Source of the DNA: Neptunomonas concharum
GTDB taxonomy: Bacteria; Pseudomonadota; Gammaproteobacteria; Pseudomonadales; Balneatricaceae
Length of the DNA: 64,000 nt
NCBI RefSeq assembly: GCF_008630635.1
Contig: NZ_CP043869.1
Span: forward strand, 62,001-126,000
Reading direction: 5' to 3'
Part shown: one piece after another, positions 52,168 through 61,466 of the stretch
How positions within the stretch are numbered: the first letter of the stretch is position 1
Layout: each line of letters begins with the position of its first letter
Notes under the pieces: model-generated
The model's database searches: none
What the model was told of the DNA's origin: nothing
What the model saw: the letters and a program-made list of their open reading frames with translations, nothing else
Position numbers and translations under genes: made by a program

Positions 52168-53087
52168 GCGTCATGATTAGACTTTTTGCCTTATGGTTGT
52201 TTTTTGTGCCGACCGCTTATGCTGCAACGCTTGCGTATAACCTAGAACCACAAAGCATCGCGAAAAATACGTGGGTCTTGCAGGGTAAATCGGAGGATTT
52301 CAGCAAGAAAAACGGCGGTAATATCGTGAATACCGCCTTTATTGTCACCGAAGAAGGGGTCGTTGTTTTTGATACAGGGCCGTCCCGTCGATATGGTGAA
52401 GCGATGCGTAAAGCCATTGCTGCGATCACGGATAAACCGGTCATTTTGGTGCTAAATAGCCATCATCATCCCGATCACTTTTTAGGTAATCAGGCTTTTG
52501 CGGACGTGCCCATCAAGTCCCTTCCCGAAACAGGTAAGCAGATTGCGCAACACGGTAATGCGTTTGCGGAAAATATGTATCGTTTAGTCGGTGATTGGAT
52601 GCGGTCAACTGAGGTGCAGCTACCCAGTGGGCCACTGGACGTGGAATATATGCAAGTGGGTGGCCATAAGCTACGTTTTATCCAAATGACAGGGCATAGT
52701 GGGGCTGATTTAGTGATGATGGATGAAACAACGGGAGTTTTGTTTGCATCTGATATGGTGTTTTTCCGTCGTGCACTCACAACACCTCATACGCCCGGTT
52801 TAGATATCTGGTTGTCTGATCTGACAACCCTTTCTACGCTGAAATACGATCGCATTGTCCCAGGCCATGGGCCGTTGGATGCTGATCATCAATCGATAAC
52901 TGAAATGGTGGATTATCTTCGCTGGTTGGATGCGACGCTCAAGCAGGCTGCAGAGCAGGGGCTGAGTATGAACGAGGTTATGTCTTTACCCATTGATGAG
53001 CGATTCAGGACAATAGCATTGGCAAAATCGGAGTTTGTTCGCACGGTATTTCACCTTTACGCCAAGTACGAAGCTGCACAGTTTTAA
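52164..53087 (+). CDS. Quinoprotein relay system zinc metallohydrolase 1
   Basis: 307 residues with a signal peptide (FALWLFFVPTAYA). The metallo-beta-lactamase site is NSHHHPDHFLGNQAF, with later ligands in TGHSGADLVMMD, LFASDMVFF and VPGHGPLDA. Its family (I recall TIGR04558) is always near SoxYZ-like carriers and PQQ dehydrogenases. The biochemical reaction is unknown. It is translationally coupled to the carrier gene. Confidence 0.9.
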   Translation: MSVMIRLFALWLFFVPTAYAATLAYNLEPQSIAKNTWVLQGKSEDFSKKNGGNIVNTAFIVTEEGVVVFDTGPSRRYGEAMRKAIAAITDKPVILVLNSHHHPDHFLGNQAFADVPIKSLPETGKQIAQHGNAFAENMYRLVGDWMRSTEVQLPSGPLDVEYMQVGGHKLRFIQMTGHSGADLVMMDETTGVLFASDMVFFRRALTTPHTPGLDIWLSDLTTLSTLKYDRIVPGHGPLDADHQSITEMVDYLRWLDATLKQAAEQGLSMNEVMSLPIDERFRTIALAKSEFVRTVFHLYAKYEAAQF

Positions 53088-53121
53088 CCCTTCATCTGTG
53101 AGGCGCTCAGTGCGTCTTTTT

Positions 53122-53161
53122 AGAGCTTTCTTAGCTATCAGCTAGGAGAGCTCTTTTTTTA
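53122..53161 (+). terminator. Intrinsic terminator of the c550-relay operon
   Basis: A nested stem, GAGCT...CTTAGCT-ATC-AGCTAGG...AGCTC, followed by nine T residues, 35 bases after the metallohydrolase stop. It separates this operon from the dehydrogenase gene. Confidence 0.8.
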
Positions 53162-53191
53162 TAAGCTCTTATTTTTTATTCGCCTTTGAGT

Positions 53192-53212
53192 AAGGGAGTA
53201 GTACTAAGTAAC
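53192..53212 (+). promoter_or_regulatory. AGTAGT-type element upstream of the quinoprotein gene
   Basis: AAGGGAGTAGTACTAAGTAA shares AAGGGAGYAGT with the element upstream of c550. It lies about 65 bases upstream of the dyad at 53276. Confidence 0.35.
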
Positions 53213-53275
53213 GAGAAAAGTTGGTCCGGGGTTTAATTGTTAGATTGCTGGGAAAAATGAAAATGTCACATAGTG

Positions 53276-53294
53276 TTCGGGAAAAATTCCCGAA
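53276..53294 (+). promoter_or_regulatory. Perfect dyad upstream of the quinoprotein dehydrogenase
   Basis: TTCGGGAAAAATTCCCGAA has 8-bp perfect arms around 3 bases. It lies 48 bases from the ATG. Its 13-base core differs by one base from the core at 20655, and its right half is in the pqqA element. Confidence 0.55.
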
Positions 53295-53342
53295 GCCTCC
53301 AACGCCCCACAATAAGAACCGATTCCTTACAGGAGCTTTGTG

Positions 53343-55112
53343 ATGAACAAATCAATTATGGGCAAAGGGTTTGCTGTTAGCGCTTTGACAGTAGCCATAT
53401 CCCTTTCTACTTCCGTTACGGCAGGCGTAACTGATCAAGATATTCTTAACGACCAAGCAACGACCGGTGATGTTGTATCTAACGGTATGGGATTGCGTGG
53501 TCAGCGTTATAGCCCTCTGGCTGCACTAAATACTGAAACCGTTAAAGATTTGCGCCCCGTCTGGGCATTTTCCTTTGGTGGTGAAAAACAACGCGGACAG
53601 GAGTCTCAGCCTGTTGTAAAAGATGGGGTTATGTACGTCACGGGTTCCTACTCACGTGTATTTGCTATTGATGTAAAAACCGGAGACGAGTTGTGGCAGT
53701 ATGATGCTCGTTTGCCTGATGCCATTATGCCTTGCTGTGACGTCATTAACCGTGGTGTAGCGCTTTATGGTGATTTGGTTATCTTCGGAACATTGGATGC
53801 TAAGCTGGTTGCACTAAATAAAGACACCGGCAAAGTAGTCTGGAAAAAAACCGTAGGTGATTATAAAGCGGGTTACTCGTTAACTGCCGCGCCTATCGTG
53901 GTTAAAGGTAAGGTGATTACCGGTATCTCTGGTGGTGAGTTTGGTATCGTGGGTAAGGTTGAAGCCTATGATGCTAAAACAGGGCAGATCGCGTGGACAC
54001 GCCCAACCGTTGAAGGCCATATGGGATATGTATGGAAAGACGGCAAGAAGGTTGAAAACGGTATTTCCGGCGGTGAAGCGGGTAAAACCTGGCCTGGTGA
54101 CCTATGGAAAACGGGTGGCGCTGCTACGTGGTTAGGCGGTACTTATGATGCCGATGTTGACTTGTTGTTCTTTGGAACAGGTAACCCAGCCCCTTGGAAC
54201 TCTCACTTACGCCCAGGGGATAACCTGTTCTCCTCATCGCGCCTAGGTATTGATCCAGATGACGGCAAAATTGTTTGGCACTTCCAAACTACGCCACACG
54301 ATGGGTGGGATTACGACGGTGTAAACGAACTGATCTCTTTTGATTACAAGGCCGATGGCAAAACGATTAAAGCGGCAGGTACGGCTGACCGTAATGGTTT
54401 CTTCTATGTCCTGAATCGTGAAAACGGCGACTTCATTCGCGGCTTCCCATTCGTTGATAAAATTACGTGGGCGAAAGGACTGGATGACAAAGGCCGCCCA
54501 ATCTATAACGAAGAGTTCCGCCCAGGTAACCCCGCTGATTCTGCTGATGGTAAGCAGGGCAAAGCGATTGTTGCTGCGCCGTCTTTCCTAGGTGGTAAAA
54601 ACTGGATGCCAATGTCTTACTCACAGGATACGGGCCTGTTTTATGTACCGTCTAACGAGTGGGAGATGGATATCTGGAATGAGCCTGTTTCTTACAAAAA
54701 AGGCGCAGCTTACCTAGGTGCTGGTTTCACGATCAAAGCGATGAATGAAGATTACATCGGCGTATTGCGTGCCATCGATCCTAAGACTGGCAAAACTGTC
54801 TGGGATTACAAAAACTACGCGCCACTTTGGGGTGGAACAATGGTGACTAAGGGTAACTTGGTCTTCATGGGCAACCCAGAAGGCTACTTGATGGCCTTTG
54901 ATGCGAAAACGGGTGAAGAGAAATACAAGTTCAACACTGGTTCTGGCATCGTAGGTACGCCAATTACGTGGGATATGGATGGTGAACAGTATGTTTCTGT
55001 CGTATCCGGATGGGGCGGTGCGGTTCCACTATGGGGCGGCGAAGTTGCTAAGCGTGTGAAAAACTTCAACCAAGGCGGTATGGTTTGGACGTTTAAATTA
55101 CCTAAGTCGTAA
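53343..55112 (+). CDS. PQQ-dependent alcohol dehydrogenase, quinoprotein (lanthanide-type signature)
   Basis: 589 residues from the ATG at 53343. The signal peptide ends STSVTAG. The eight-bladed propeller shows W-motifs ([23 protein letters not shown]), and MPCCDV holds the vicinal disulfide (Cys131-Cys132) of quinoprotein alcohol dehydrogenases. The catalytic region [17 protein letters not shown] has the base Asp323 and a further Asp325 two residues on. MxaF-type calcium enzymes have Ala and calcium ethanol dehydrogenases usually Ser or Thr there; Asp is the mark of lanthanide-dependent XoxF/ExaF/PedH enzymes. The sequence otherwise resembles the ExaA/PedH ethanol branch, since it lacks methanol-dehydrogenase features. 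It is monocistronic between two terminators. Confidence 0.93.
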   Translation: MNKSIMGKGFAVSALTVAISLSTSVTAGVTDQDILNDQATTGDVVSNGMGLRGQRYSPLAALNTETVKDLRPVWAFSFGGEKQRGQESQPVVKDGVMYVTGSYSRVFAIDVKTGDELWQYDARLPDAIMPCCDVINRGVALYGDLVIFGTLDAKLVALNKDTGKVVWKKTVGDYKAGYSLTAAPIVVKGKVITGISGGEFGIVGKVEAYDAKTGQIAWTRPTVEGHMGYVWKDGKKVENGISGGEAGKTWPGDLWKTGGAATWLGGTYDADVDLLFFGTGNPAPWNSHLRPGDNLFSSSRLGIDPDDGKIVWHFQTTPHDGWDYDGVNELISFDYKADGKTIKAAGTADRNGFFYVLNRENGDFIRGFPFVDKITWAKGLDDKGRPIYNEEFRPGNPADSADGKQGKAIVAAPSFLGGKNWMPMSYSQDTGLFYVPSNEWEMDIWNEPVSYKKGAAYLGAGFTIKAMNEDYIGVLRAIDPKTGKTVWDYKNYAPLWGGTMVTKGNLVFMGNPEGYLMAFDAKTGEEKYKFNTGSGIVGTPITWDMDGEQYVSVVSGWGGAVPLWGGEVAKRVKNFNQGGMVWTFKLPKS

Positions 55113-55136
55113 TACATTCCTTGCTAGGAAGAGCAA

Positions 55137-55164
55137 AGCCCGGTTTTAAACTGGGCTTTTTTTA
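55137..55164 (+). terminator. Intrinsic terminator of the quinoprotein gene
   Basis: AGCCCGGTTTTAAACTGGGC followed by seven or more T residues, 25 bases after the stop. Confidence 0.88.
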
Positions 55165-56067
55165 TTATGGTTGGTTCAGCAATGCTTGGCAGTGTTTGCG
55201 TAACATCTCTCTAAACAAGATGACGGCTGGTGTGACTTGTTTCCTGCTGGGGCATACTAACCAAAGTTGTACAGTTTCGGTTTGGAAATTGTCCAGTAGG
55301 GTGACAATACGACCCTTATTCAGGTCATGGATCATGTCCAAACGTGACTTAAAGGCAATACCTTTACCTGTCACGGCCCAGCGATGTACGAAGTCGGCAT
55401 CGTTGCAGATACGATCCCCTCGCACATTAATTTTGTAGGTTTCTCCGGTTTTCCCCCTGAATGTCCACTGGTCGTAGGCTCGGTCACCTAAAAAGTAGAG
55501 TAAGCAGTTGTGATCTGCTAAATCGTGTGGGTGCTGCGGTGTTCCTTTGCAGTTTAAATAATCTGGGCTGGCACATAGAACGCGTTGTGTTTCGCAAATA
55601 GGGAACGCTACTAGGGATGAGTCTTCGGGCTTACCGTAGCGCACAGCCATATCGATACGATCATGGTAAAAGTCGGATAAGCTATCTCCGGCCAGCAAAC
55701 TCACTTGTAGCTTTGGATGATCGGCTAAGAACTCATCCAGCCATGGTAGTAGCAGATTGCGCCCAAAGTCAGAAGATACTGATAAACGCAGGGTGCCTGA
55801 GATCTCGTTTTTTTCGTCATTTAGTGCCTGCTGCGCTTCGCTCAGTTCATGAATGACTCGGCGGCAGTAGGGCAGGTATCGCTCACCGGCATCGGTCAAG
55901 CGCAGTTTACGGGTCGAGCGGACAAATAGTGTGTTATCTAACTGCTGCTCCAAGCGCTTAAGGGCCGCGCTGGCGGTCGCCGGTGAAATGCCTAGCTCAA
56001 GAGCCGCTGAGGTAATATTACCGCTATCGGCAACACGGATGAAAAGTTCAAGGTCTGCTGTGTTCAT
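55165..56067 (-). CDS. LysR family transcriptional regulator
   Basis: 300 residues from the ATG at 56065-56067. The HTH is ITSAALELGISPATASAALK RLEQ in two parts (scan SPATASAALKRLEQQLDN), and RSTRKLRLTDAGERYL is the standard wing. The effector domain resembles the DsdC/CrgA-like group. It is divergent from a zinc-type oxidoreductase gene with 105 bases between starts, the usual layout for a regulator and its target. Confidence 0.93.
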   Translation of the reverse strand: MNTADLELFIRVADSGNITSAALELGISPATASAALKRLEQQLDNTLFVRSTRKLRLTDAGERYLPYCRRVIHELSEAQQALNDEKNEISGTLRLSVSSDFGRNLLLPWLDEFLADHPKLQVSLLAGDSLSDFYHDRIDMAVRYGKPEDSSLVAFPICETQRVLCASPDYLNCKGTPQHPHDLADHNCLLYFLGDRAYDQWTFRGKTGETYKINVRGDRICNDADFVHRWAVTGKGIAFKSRLDMIHDLNKGRIVTLLDNFQTETVQLWLVCPSRKQVTPAVILFREMLRKHCQALLNQP

Positions 56068-56172
56068 AGCTGTAATTATCAAAAATAATTTGAAAAAGTT
56101 ACTCTAACTGACTTGTTTATCCTTTAATAGTTCTTCTGGAGAATAAGGAGATATCTATTCGAGGAGATGCTC

Positions 56173-57189
56173 ATGAAAGCAATCGGCTATACCCATTCAT
56201 TACCCATAACGGATGCAAAGTCACTACAGGATGTCGAGTTACCCCAACCAGTCGCTAGTGGTCATGACTTATTGGTACGTATTGAAGCAATCTCTGTTAA
56301 CCCGGTGGACACGAAAGTGCGCCAGCGCGCAGAGCCTGAGGCCGGTCATTACAAAGTGCTGGGTTGGGATGCGGTCGGTGTTGTCGAAGCCGTGGGGGAC
56401 TCCGTTTCGCTTTTTAAAATCGGCGACCGTGTGTGGTACGCCGGTGACCTGACCCGGCAAGGCAGTAATGCAGAGTATCAGCTGGTTGATGAGCGTATCG
56501 TAGGTAAAGCACCGTCCTCTTTATCATCAGCACAAGCGGCGGCGCTGCCTTTGACGAGTATAACGGCGTGGGAGTTGTTGTTTGACCGTTTGTCATTTGA
56601 TCTTAGCCAGTCTTATCAGGGATCGCAGTTGTTGATTATCGGGGCTGCGGGTGGTGTCGGCTCTATTCTGGTTCAGTTGGCAAAACAGATTACGGGCTTA
56701 ACGGTCATTGGTACAGCGTCCCGCCCCGAAAGCGAGCAATGGGTAAAAGCGCTCGGGGCTGATTATGTGATTAATCATCGCAATCCTATCCATGAAGAGC
56801 TTAGCAAGCTTGGCATTAACGAAGTCAGCCATGTGATCAGTTTGAACCAAACAGATCAACACTTTGCCAGCATTGTGGAAGCGTTGAAGCCACAGGGCAA
56901 ATTGGCGTTGATTGATGATCCTGCCGAGCCTTTGGATATCATGCAGTTGAAAAGAAAGAGTCTGTCATTACATTGGGAGTTTATGTACACCCGCTCTATG
57001 TTTACGACTGACGATATGATTGAACAGCACCGCTTATTAAATGCTCTTGCAGATTTGATTGATCAAGGTGTGATTAAAACCACGATTGGTGAACATTTTG
57101 GTTCTATCAATGCCGAGAACTTAAAGCGTGCCCACGCAGCCCTAGAGACGAATACCGCTATAGGTAAAATCATTCTCGAAGGTTTTTAA
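56173..57189 (+). CDS. Zinc-type alcohol dehydrogenase-like / quinone oxidoreductase (MDR)
   Basis: 338 residues from the second ATG at 56173, spaced six bases from GAGGAG. The N-terminal GroES-like part has HDLLVRIEAISVNPVDTKVR, and the Rossmann part has LLIIGAAGGVGSILVQLAKQ. It lacks the Cys/His zinc cluster, so it belongs with the zinc-independent quinone-reductase-like MDR family (I recall the TIGR02817 type). It probably reduces quinones or enones with NADPH. The divergent LysR gene is its likely regulator. Confidence 0.88.
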   Translation: MKAIGYTHSLPITDAKSLQDVELPQPVASGHDLLVRIEAISVNPVDTKVRQRAEPEAGHYKVLGWDAVGVVEAVGDSVSLFKIGDRVWYAGDLTRQGSNAEYQLVDERIVGKAPSSLSSAQAAALPLTSITAWELLFDRLSFDLSQSYQGSQLLIIGAAGGVGSILVQLAKQITGLTVIGTASRPESEQWVKALGADYVINHRNPIHEELSKLGINEVSHVISLNQTDQHFASIVEALKPQGKLALIDDPAEPLDIMQLKRKSLSLHWEFMYTRSMFTTDDMIEQHRLLNALADLIDQGVIKTTIGEHFGSINAENLKRAHAALETNTAIGKIILEGF

Positions 57190-57211
57190 TCGCCTTGTTC
57201 ATGTCGTTTTT

Positions 57212-57236
57212 GCCTCGCACCTTGCGGGGCTTTTTT
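57212..57236 (+). terminator. Intrinsic terminator
   Basis: GCCTCGCA-CCT-TGCGGGGC followed by six T residues, 22 bases after the MDR gene stop. Confidence 0.82.
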
Positions 57237-57263
57237 GCTATAAGCCGCTATCTCATTTGAGTA

Positions 57264-57290
57264 CTAAAGTAGTAGTTTTTCGCACCCAAT
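57264..57290 (+). promoter_or_regulatory. AGTAGT-type element upstream of the aldehyde dehydrogenase
   Basis: CTAAAGTAGTAGTTTTTCGC, followed by ACCCAAT, lies about 108 bases before the ATG. It is the best copy of the element that recurs upstream of c550, the cupredoxin-like gene and position 18259. Confidence 0.4.
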
Positions 57291-57398
57291 GGGCGATACC
57301 TCGTCTAGCGCCTCTCTCGCTAATATCCAACTGTGACTAATTTGATGGCGCTTGCTTCTGAACAAGCAAGGCTGAATAACAATAAAGAGGCCAAGACA

Positions 57399-58919
57399 AT
57401 GATTTATGCAAAGCCAGGAGCCGAAGGCTCAGTCGTTTCATTCAAAGAGCGTTACGGTAACTATATTGGTGGTGAGTGGGTTGCACCGGTCAAAGGTCAG
57501 TATTTTAAAAATGTATCGCCTGTTGATGGTGAAGCTTTTTGTGAGATCCCACGTTCAACAGAAGAAGATATCAATCTGGCTCTGGATGCTGCACACGCTG
57601 CAAAAGCGGGCTGGGCTGCGACTTCTGTTACAGCGCGCTCAAATCTGTTATTGAAAATTGCGGACCGCTTAGAAGCAAACCTAGAAGCACTCGCTGTTGC
57701 TGAAACTTGGGATAACGGTAAAGCCGTTCGTGAAACATTGAACGCTGACGTACCGCTTTGTGTAGATCACTTCCGTTACTATGCTGGTTGTATCCGTGCG
57801 CAGGAAGGTTCTATTGGTGAAATCGATGGTAATACGGTTGCTTACCACTTCCATGAGCCGCTAGGTGTTGTTGGTCAGATCATCCCATGGAACTTCCCAT
57901 TGCTTATGGCTGCATGGAAACTGGCTCCAGCACTGGCAACCGGTAACTGTATCGTATTGAAGCCAGCTGAGCAGACGCCAGCCTCTATTCTGGTGATGAT
58001 GGAAATCATCGGTGATTTGTTACCAGCGGGTGTTCTAAACGTTGTTAATGGCTACGGTGCTGAAGCAGGTCAAGCGCTGGCAACCAGCAAGCGTATTGCT
58101 AAGATCGCATTTACGGGCTCCACACCGGTAGGCTCACACATCCTGAAGTGTGCGGCAGAGAATATTATTCCATCAACGGTTGAGTTAGGTGGTAAATCTC
58201 CAAACATTTACTTCGAAGATATCATGAACCATGAAGATGAGTTCATCAGCAAGTGTGTTGAAGGAACGGTTCTGGCCTTCTTCAACCAAGGTGAAGTATG
58301 TACGTGCCCATCGCGCTTGCTGGTTCAAGAATCTATCTACGAAAAATTCATCGGTATGGTGATTGAGCGTATTGGTCAGATCAAACGCGGTAATCCACTG
58401 GATACCGAAGTCATGGTGGGTGCGCAAGCATCTCAGGAGCAGTTTGATAAGATCTTGAGCTACTTCGAAATCGGCCGTAATGAAGGTGCTGAAGTACTGA
58501 CCGGTGGTGCAGCTGAAAGCTTGTCTGATGGCCTGAATAAAGGCTACTACATTCAGCCTACGCTGCTGAAAGGTAACAACAGTATGCGTGTCTTCCAGGA
58601 AGAGATCTTTGGTCCTGTTGTTTCCGTAACAACCTTCAAAGATGAAGCGGAAGCGCTAGCAATTGCTAACGATACTGAATTCGGCTTGGGTGCTGGTGTC
58701 TGGACTCGTGACATGAACCTGTCTTACCGTATGGGTCGTGGTATTGAAGCGGGTCGTGTTTGGACTAACTGCTATCACCATTATCCTGCACATGCTGCAT
58801 TCGGTGGATACAAGAAATCAGGTGTAGGTCGTGAGACCCACAAAATGATGATGGATCATTACCAGCAGACGAAAAACTTGCTGGTAAGCTACGATGTTAA
58901 CCCGCTAGGTTTCTTCTAA
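57399..58919 (+). CDS. exaC: NAD(P)-dependent aldehyde dehydrogenase, ExaC-type
   Basis: 506 residues from the ATG at 57399 ([20 protein letters not shown]). Catalytic features: [14 protein letters not shown] with the nucleophile Cys, [14 protein letters not shown] with the Glu, and the NAD loop [12 protein letters not shown]. It is the acetaldehyde dehydrogenase class used with quinoprotein alcohol dehydrogenases (ExaC/AcoD/PedI). It is monocistronic and ends with a good terminator. Codon use is more biased to frequent codons than its neighbours, which suggests high expression. Confidence 0.93.
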   Translation: MIYAKPGAEGSVVSFKERYGNYIGGEWVAPVKGQYFKNVSPVDGEAFCEIPRSTEEDINLALDAAHAAKAGWAATSVTARSNLLLKIADRLEANLEALAVAETWDNGKAVRETLNADVPLCVDHFRYYAGCIRAQEGSIGEIDGNTVAYHFHEPLGVVGQIIPWNFPLLMAAWKLAPALATGNCIVLKPAEQTPASILVMMEIIGDLLPAGVLNVVNGYGAEAGQALATSKRIAKIAFTGSTPVGSHILKCAAENIIPSTVELGGKSPNIYFEDIMNHEDEFISKCVEGTVLAFFNQGEVCTCPSRLLVQESIYEKFIGMVIERIGQIKRGNPLDTEVMVGAQASQEQFDKILSYFEIGRNEGAEVLTGGAAESLSDGLNKGYYIQPTLLKGNNSMRVFQEEIFGPVVSVTTFKDEAEALAIANDTEFGLGAGVWTRDMNLSYRMGRGIEAGRVWTNCYHHYPAHAAFGGYKKSGVGRETHKMMMDHYQQTKNLLVSYDVNPLGFF

Positions 58920-58942
58920 GCTTCAAGTTTGTACGCTTCTTT

Positions 58943-58967
58943 GAGAGGGCTTCGGCCCTCTTTTTTT
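58943..58967 (+). terminator. Intrinsic terminator of exaC
   Basis: GAGAGGGC-TTCG-GCCCTC with seven T residues. It abuts the stop of the convergent sensor gene. Confidence 0.92.
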
Positions 58968-58968
58968 G

Positions 58969-61287
58969 TCACCAAACTGCTTTGTCTCTTCCTGCCTCTT
59001 TAGCCTGATAAAGCGCCTCATCTACATCACATAATGTTTCTTTGATACTGCGGGATGCTGAAAAAGAGGCAACGCCTGCACTGGCAGTGAGACTTCCCAC
59101 GATATGAAAGGAATAGTGTCTGACTTTTTCTAGGAGTTTGTTCGTAAGTAGTTGGGCGGCTCGTTGTGTAATATTGGGACAAATGATAATAAACTCTTCA
59201 CCACCCCAGCGTCCGACATAATCTGTGGCTCGGACGTTGCTTTTAATAATGTTGGCGAATTCGACCAGAACCATATCTCCTACAACGTGACCAAAGGTGT
59301 CATTCACGTGTTTGAACAAATCAATATCTAGCAAGATGATCGCTGCTTCGGTTTCATATCTATCGACCTCTGCTTTTTGTCGCACGAGTACCTCGTCTAT
59401 TTTGACACGGTTATACAGCCCCGTTAATTTGTCTGTGTTAGAGAGGGTTTTGAGTTTTTGGTTAAGGGAGCGCAATTGATAGTTATGATAGATAAACCCG
59501 AAGGAGATAATGAATAATCCCGCCAGCACCTTCCACATTAGCGCGTAGTCAAAAGAAACCTCTTGTTTGACGGAAACCCACTTGTTATATGCGCTTTGTA
59601 TATCTTCAGGCTGAAGGGTGGTGATGAGCTTTTGGAAAATCTCTTGAAGTTCCGGTTCATCTTTTCGTGTAGCTATAGACAGTTTGACGTCTTCATCCAA
59701 CCGCGCAGAGATCTTTAACATACCTGAAAAGTCTCTTTGGACGGCCGCTGCAATCGTCACGATATTGTCAATATATCCATATAGCTCTCCGCTCTCGACA
59801 CGCTTAAGCCCGTCGTCGATAGACTCCACTTCGATAAGATTAATGTCAGGAATGTTCCGCTTGAGTGTTTCTGCGATAGCGTAACCTCTCACAACACCTA
59901 GCTTCTCATTTTTGACATCTTCTATCTCGCTGATAAAGAACTTATCGTAAGTGGTCGCTATAACAACAGGAAAACTCAGGTAAGGCTTTGTGAAGTCTAA
60001 GTAAGCGCTACGATCGGGTGTGGCGGACGCTAATGACAAAATGTCGCAATGGCCGTTTTTTACCTTCTCCAGAGATGATTGCCAGCTAGGGGTATTGACG
60101 AGCGTTATGGGTATGGGCAATTGCGAGGACAGCGTACGTATCAAATCGGCAGCAATGCCTATATGTTTGCCTTGCTGTATGCTTTCAAAGGGCATCCAGC
60201 TAGGATCTGTACACATTTTAATCGTTTTTTTGTGATGTAGAAAAAGCTGTTGCTTTTCATTGAAGATAACATTTTGACTATTGTTTGCTAATAAGTCATC
60301 AAACAGAAAGGTTCCAAGCTTCTGGTTAAGAGGCAACAAACCGCTATGGTGCAGTTGTTTGATAGCGCGTACGCTTAGGTCGGTATTTATTTCACCGATT
60401 TTGAAGAAGTCTAATAACATCATTTTTTTCGTTATCGCCACTTCATGCATCAGGGCTGGAACAGACTTTCGTTGGGAGTATTTATTGTAGATCGTTGCAA
60501 TGGTTTCCCTTGGGTTCTCAAGAGCATAAGCCCAACCTTTGTTGGATGCATCAATAAATTTACGGGTTCTTTCTGGGTGTTGTAGCGCCTCCTCCTGAGA
60601 GGTGAATAGATTGACTGCGCTCATAAAAAAGCCGAAGTCGGCAGGGTCAATAATGTTGTATTCGATCCCAAGCTGATCCAGTTCAAAAAGCTGGTTGGTG
60701 CGAAAAGCGCTCATTACATCCACTTTTTTATTAATGAAATCATCGATGTTGAATGAATGTTCTACGAAGTTGGTGTTACTGCGGGTAATGAAGAAGTGGT
60801 CTAGCATGAGTGCTAGTGAGCTATATTTAAGTTCGTCGGTTGTCCCCATGATGGTTTTACCAATCATATCTTTGGGTGTTTTAATCTCTTTGGATGTAAC
60901 GAAAATAAGAGGAGATTGCTGGTAGTAGGTTGCTAACAGGATAACGGGCTGCAGTTCGCCATCATGTATCACGACACTGGAGTTGTGAATGCCATAGTTA
61001 TTTTGCCGTGAGAGTATCTTTTCAACAGTGTCGATACCTGCTTGGTATTCTAGTAACTCTACATCTAGTCCAGCGTGTTCGTAGTAGCCCTTTTCTTTTG
61101 CCATGATGAACCCTGCAAACTCGAATTGGAACTTCCAGTCCAGTTGTAGGGATACTCTCTCCAGAGCCGGTGAGGGTTCGCTTAACAGCAAGGAAAAAAC
61201 AATTAGGGATAGGCAACACAAAAAGCGGCTTCGTAGGCGGTGCTGTGCTGGTGGGTTATACATCACATCCATTGTCTGTCTCGCCAT
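58969..61287 (-). CDS. Periplasmic-binding-domain sensor diguanylate cyclase
   Basis: 772 residues from the ATG at 61285-61287. Order: signal peptide, NMT1/THI5-like domain (about 45-330, LQLDWKFQFEFAGFIMAKEK), SBP_bac_3 domain (about 360-575, KTIKMCTDPSWMPFESIQQG), one membrane segment (about 595-615), GGDEF domain (about 640-770, GRWGGEEFIIICP). It senses two periplasmic ligands and probably makes cyclic-di-GMP. The GG(E)EF is intact, so catalysis is likely. The exact start is unsure; ATG codons eight to nine residues further on are possible. It is divergent from the similar gene at 61467. Confidence 0.9.
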   Translation of the reverse strand: MARQTMDVMYNPPAQHRLRSRFLCCLSLIVFSLLLSEPSPALERVSLQLDWKFQFEFAGFIMAKEKGYYEHAGLDVELLEYQAGIDTVEKILSRQNNYGIHNSSVVIHDGELQPVILLATYYQQSPLIFVTSKEIKTPKDMIGKTIMGTTDELKYSSLALMLDHFFITRSNTNFVEHSFNIDDFINKKVDVMSAFRTNQLFELDQLGIEYNIIDPADFGFFMSAVNLFTSQEEALQHPERTRKFIDASNKGWAYALENPRETIATIYNKYSQRKSVPALMHEVAITKKMMLLDFFKIGEINTDLSVRAIKQLHHSGLLPLNQKLGTFLFDDLLANNSQNVIFNEKQQLFLHHKKTIKMCTDPSWMPFESIQQGKHIGIAADLIRTLSSQLPIPITLVNTPSWQSSLEKVKNGHCDILSLASATPDRSAYLDFTKPYLSFPVVIATTYDKFFISEIEDVKNEKLGVVRGYAIAETLKRNIPDINLIEVESIDDGLKRVESGELYGYIDNIVTIAAAVQRDFSGMLKISARLDEDVKLSIATRKDEPELQEIFQKLITTLQPEDIQSAYNKWVSVKQEVSFDYALMWKVLAGLFIISFGFIYHNYQLRSLNQKLKTLSNTDKLTGLYNRVKIDEVLVRQKAEVDRYETEAAIILLDIDLFKHVNDTFGHVVGDMVLVEFANIIKSNVRATDYVGRWGGEEFIIICPNITQRAAQLLTNKLLEKVRHYSFHIVGSLTASAGVASFSASRSIKETLCDVDEALYQAKEAGRDKAVW

Positions 61288-61466
61288 AGACCCCACAAGC
61301 TTAGGGAGGTTACTGTTGATGTTAGTCCTCTATTGATCTTAGCAGAATATTTATTTTCTTCCTTCAAGTCGTTAAATTGAATAAACCTGCCCACTCCTTG
61401 GTGTGTTTTGGCATATAATAAAATGACAGTAATATTATAAGGCCACTAGGCTATAGGTAGTTGCTA
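61288..61466. promoter_or_regulatory. Divergent control region between the two sensor genes
   Basis: 179 bases, AT-rich. ATATTATAAGG and TAATAAAATGACAG near 61416-61442 could hold -10-like sequences, but no convincing promoter pair is seen. Confidence 0.3.
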
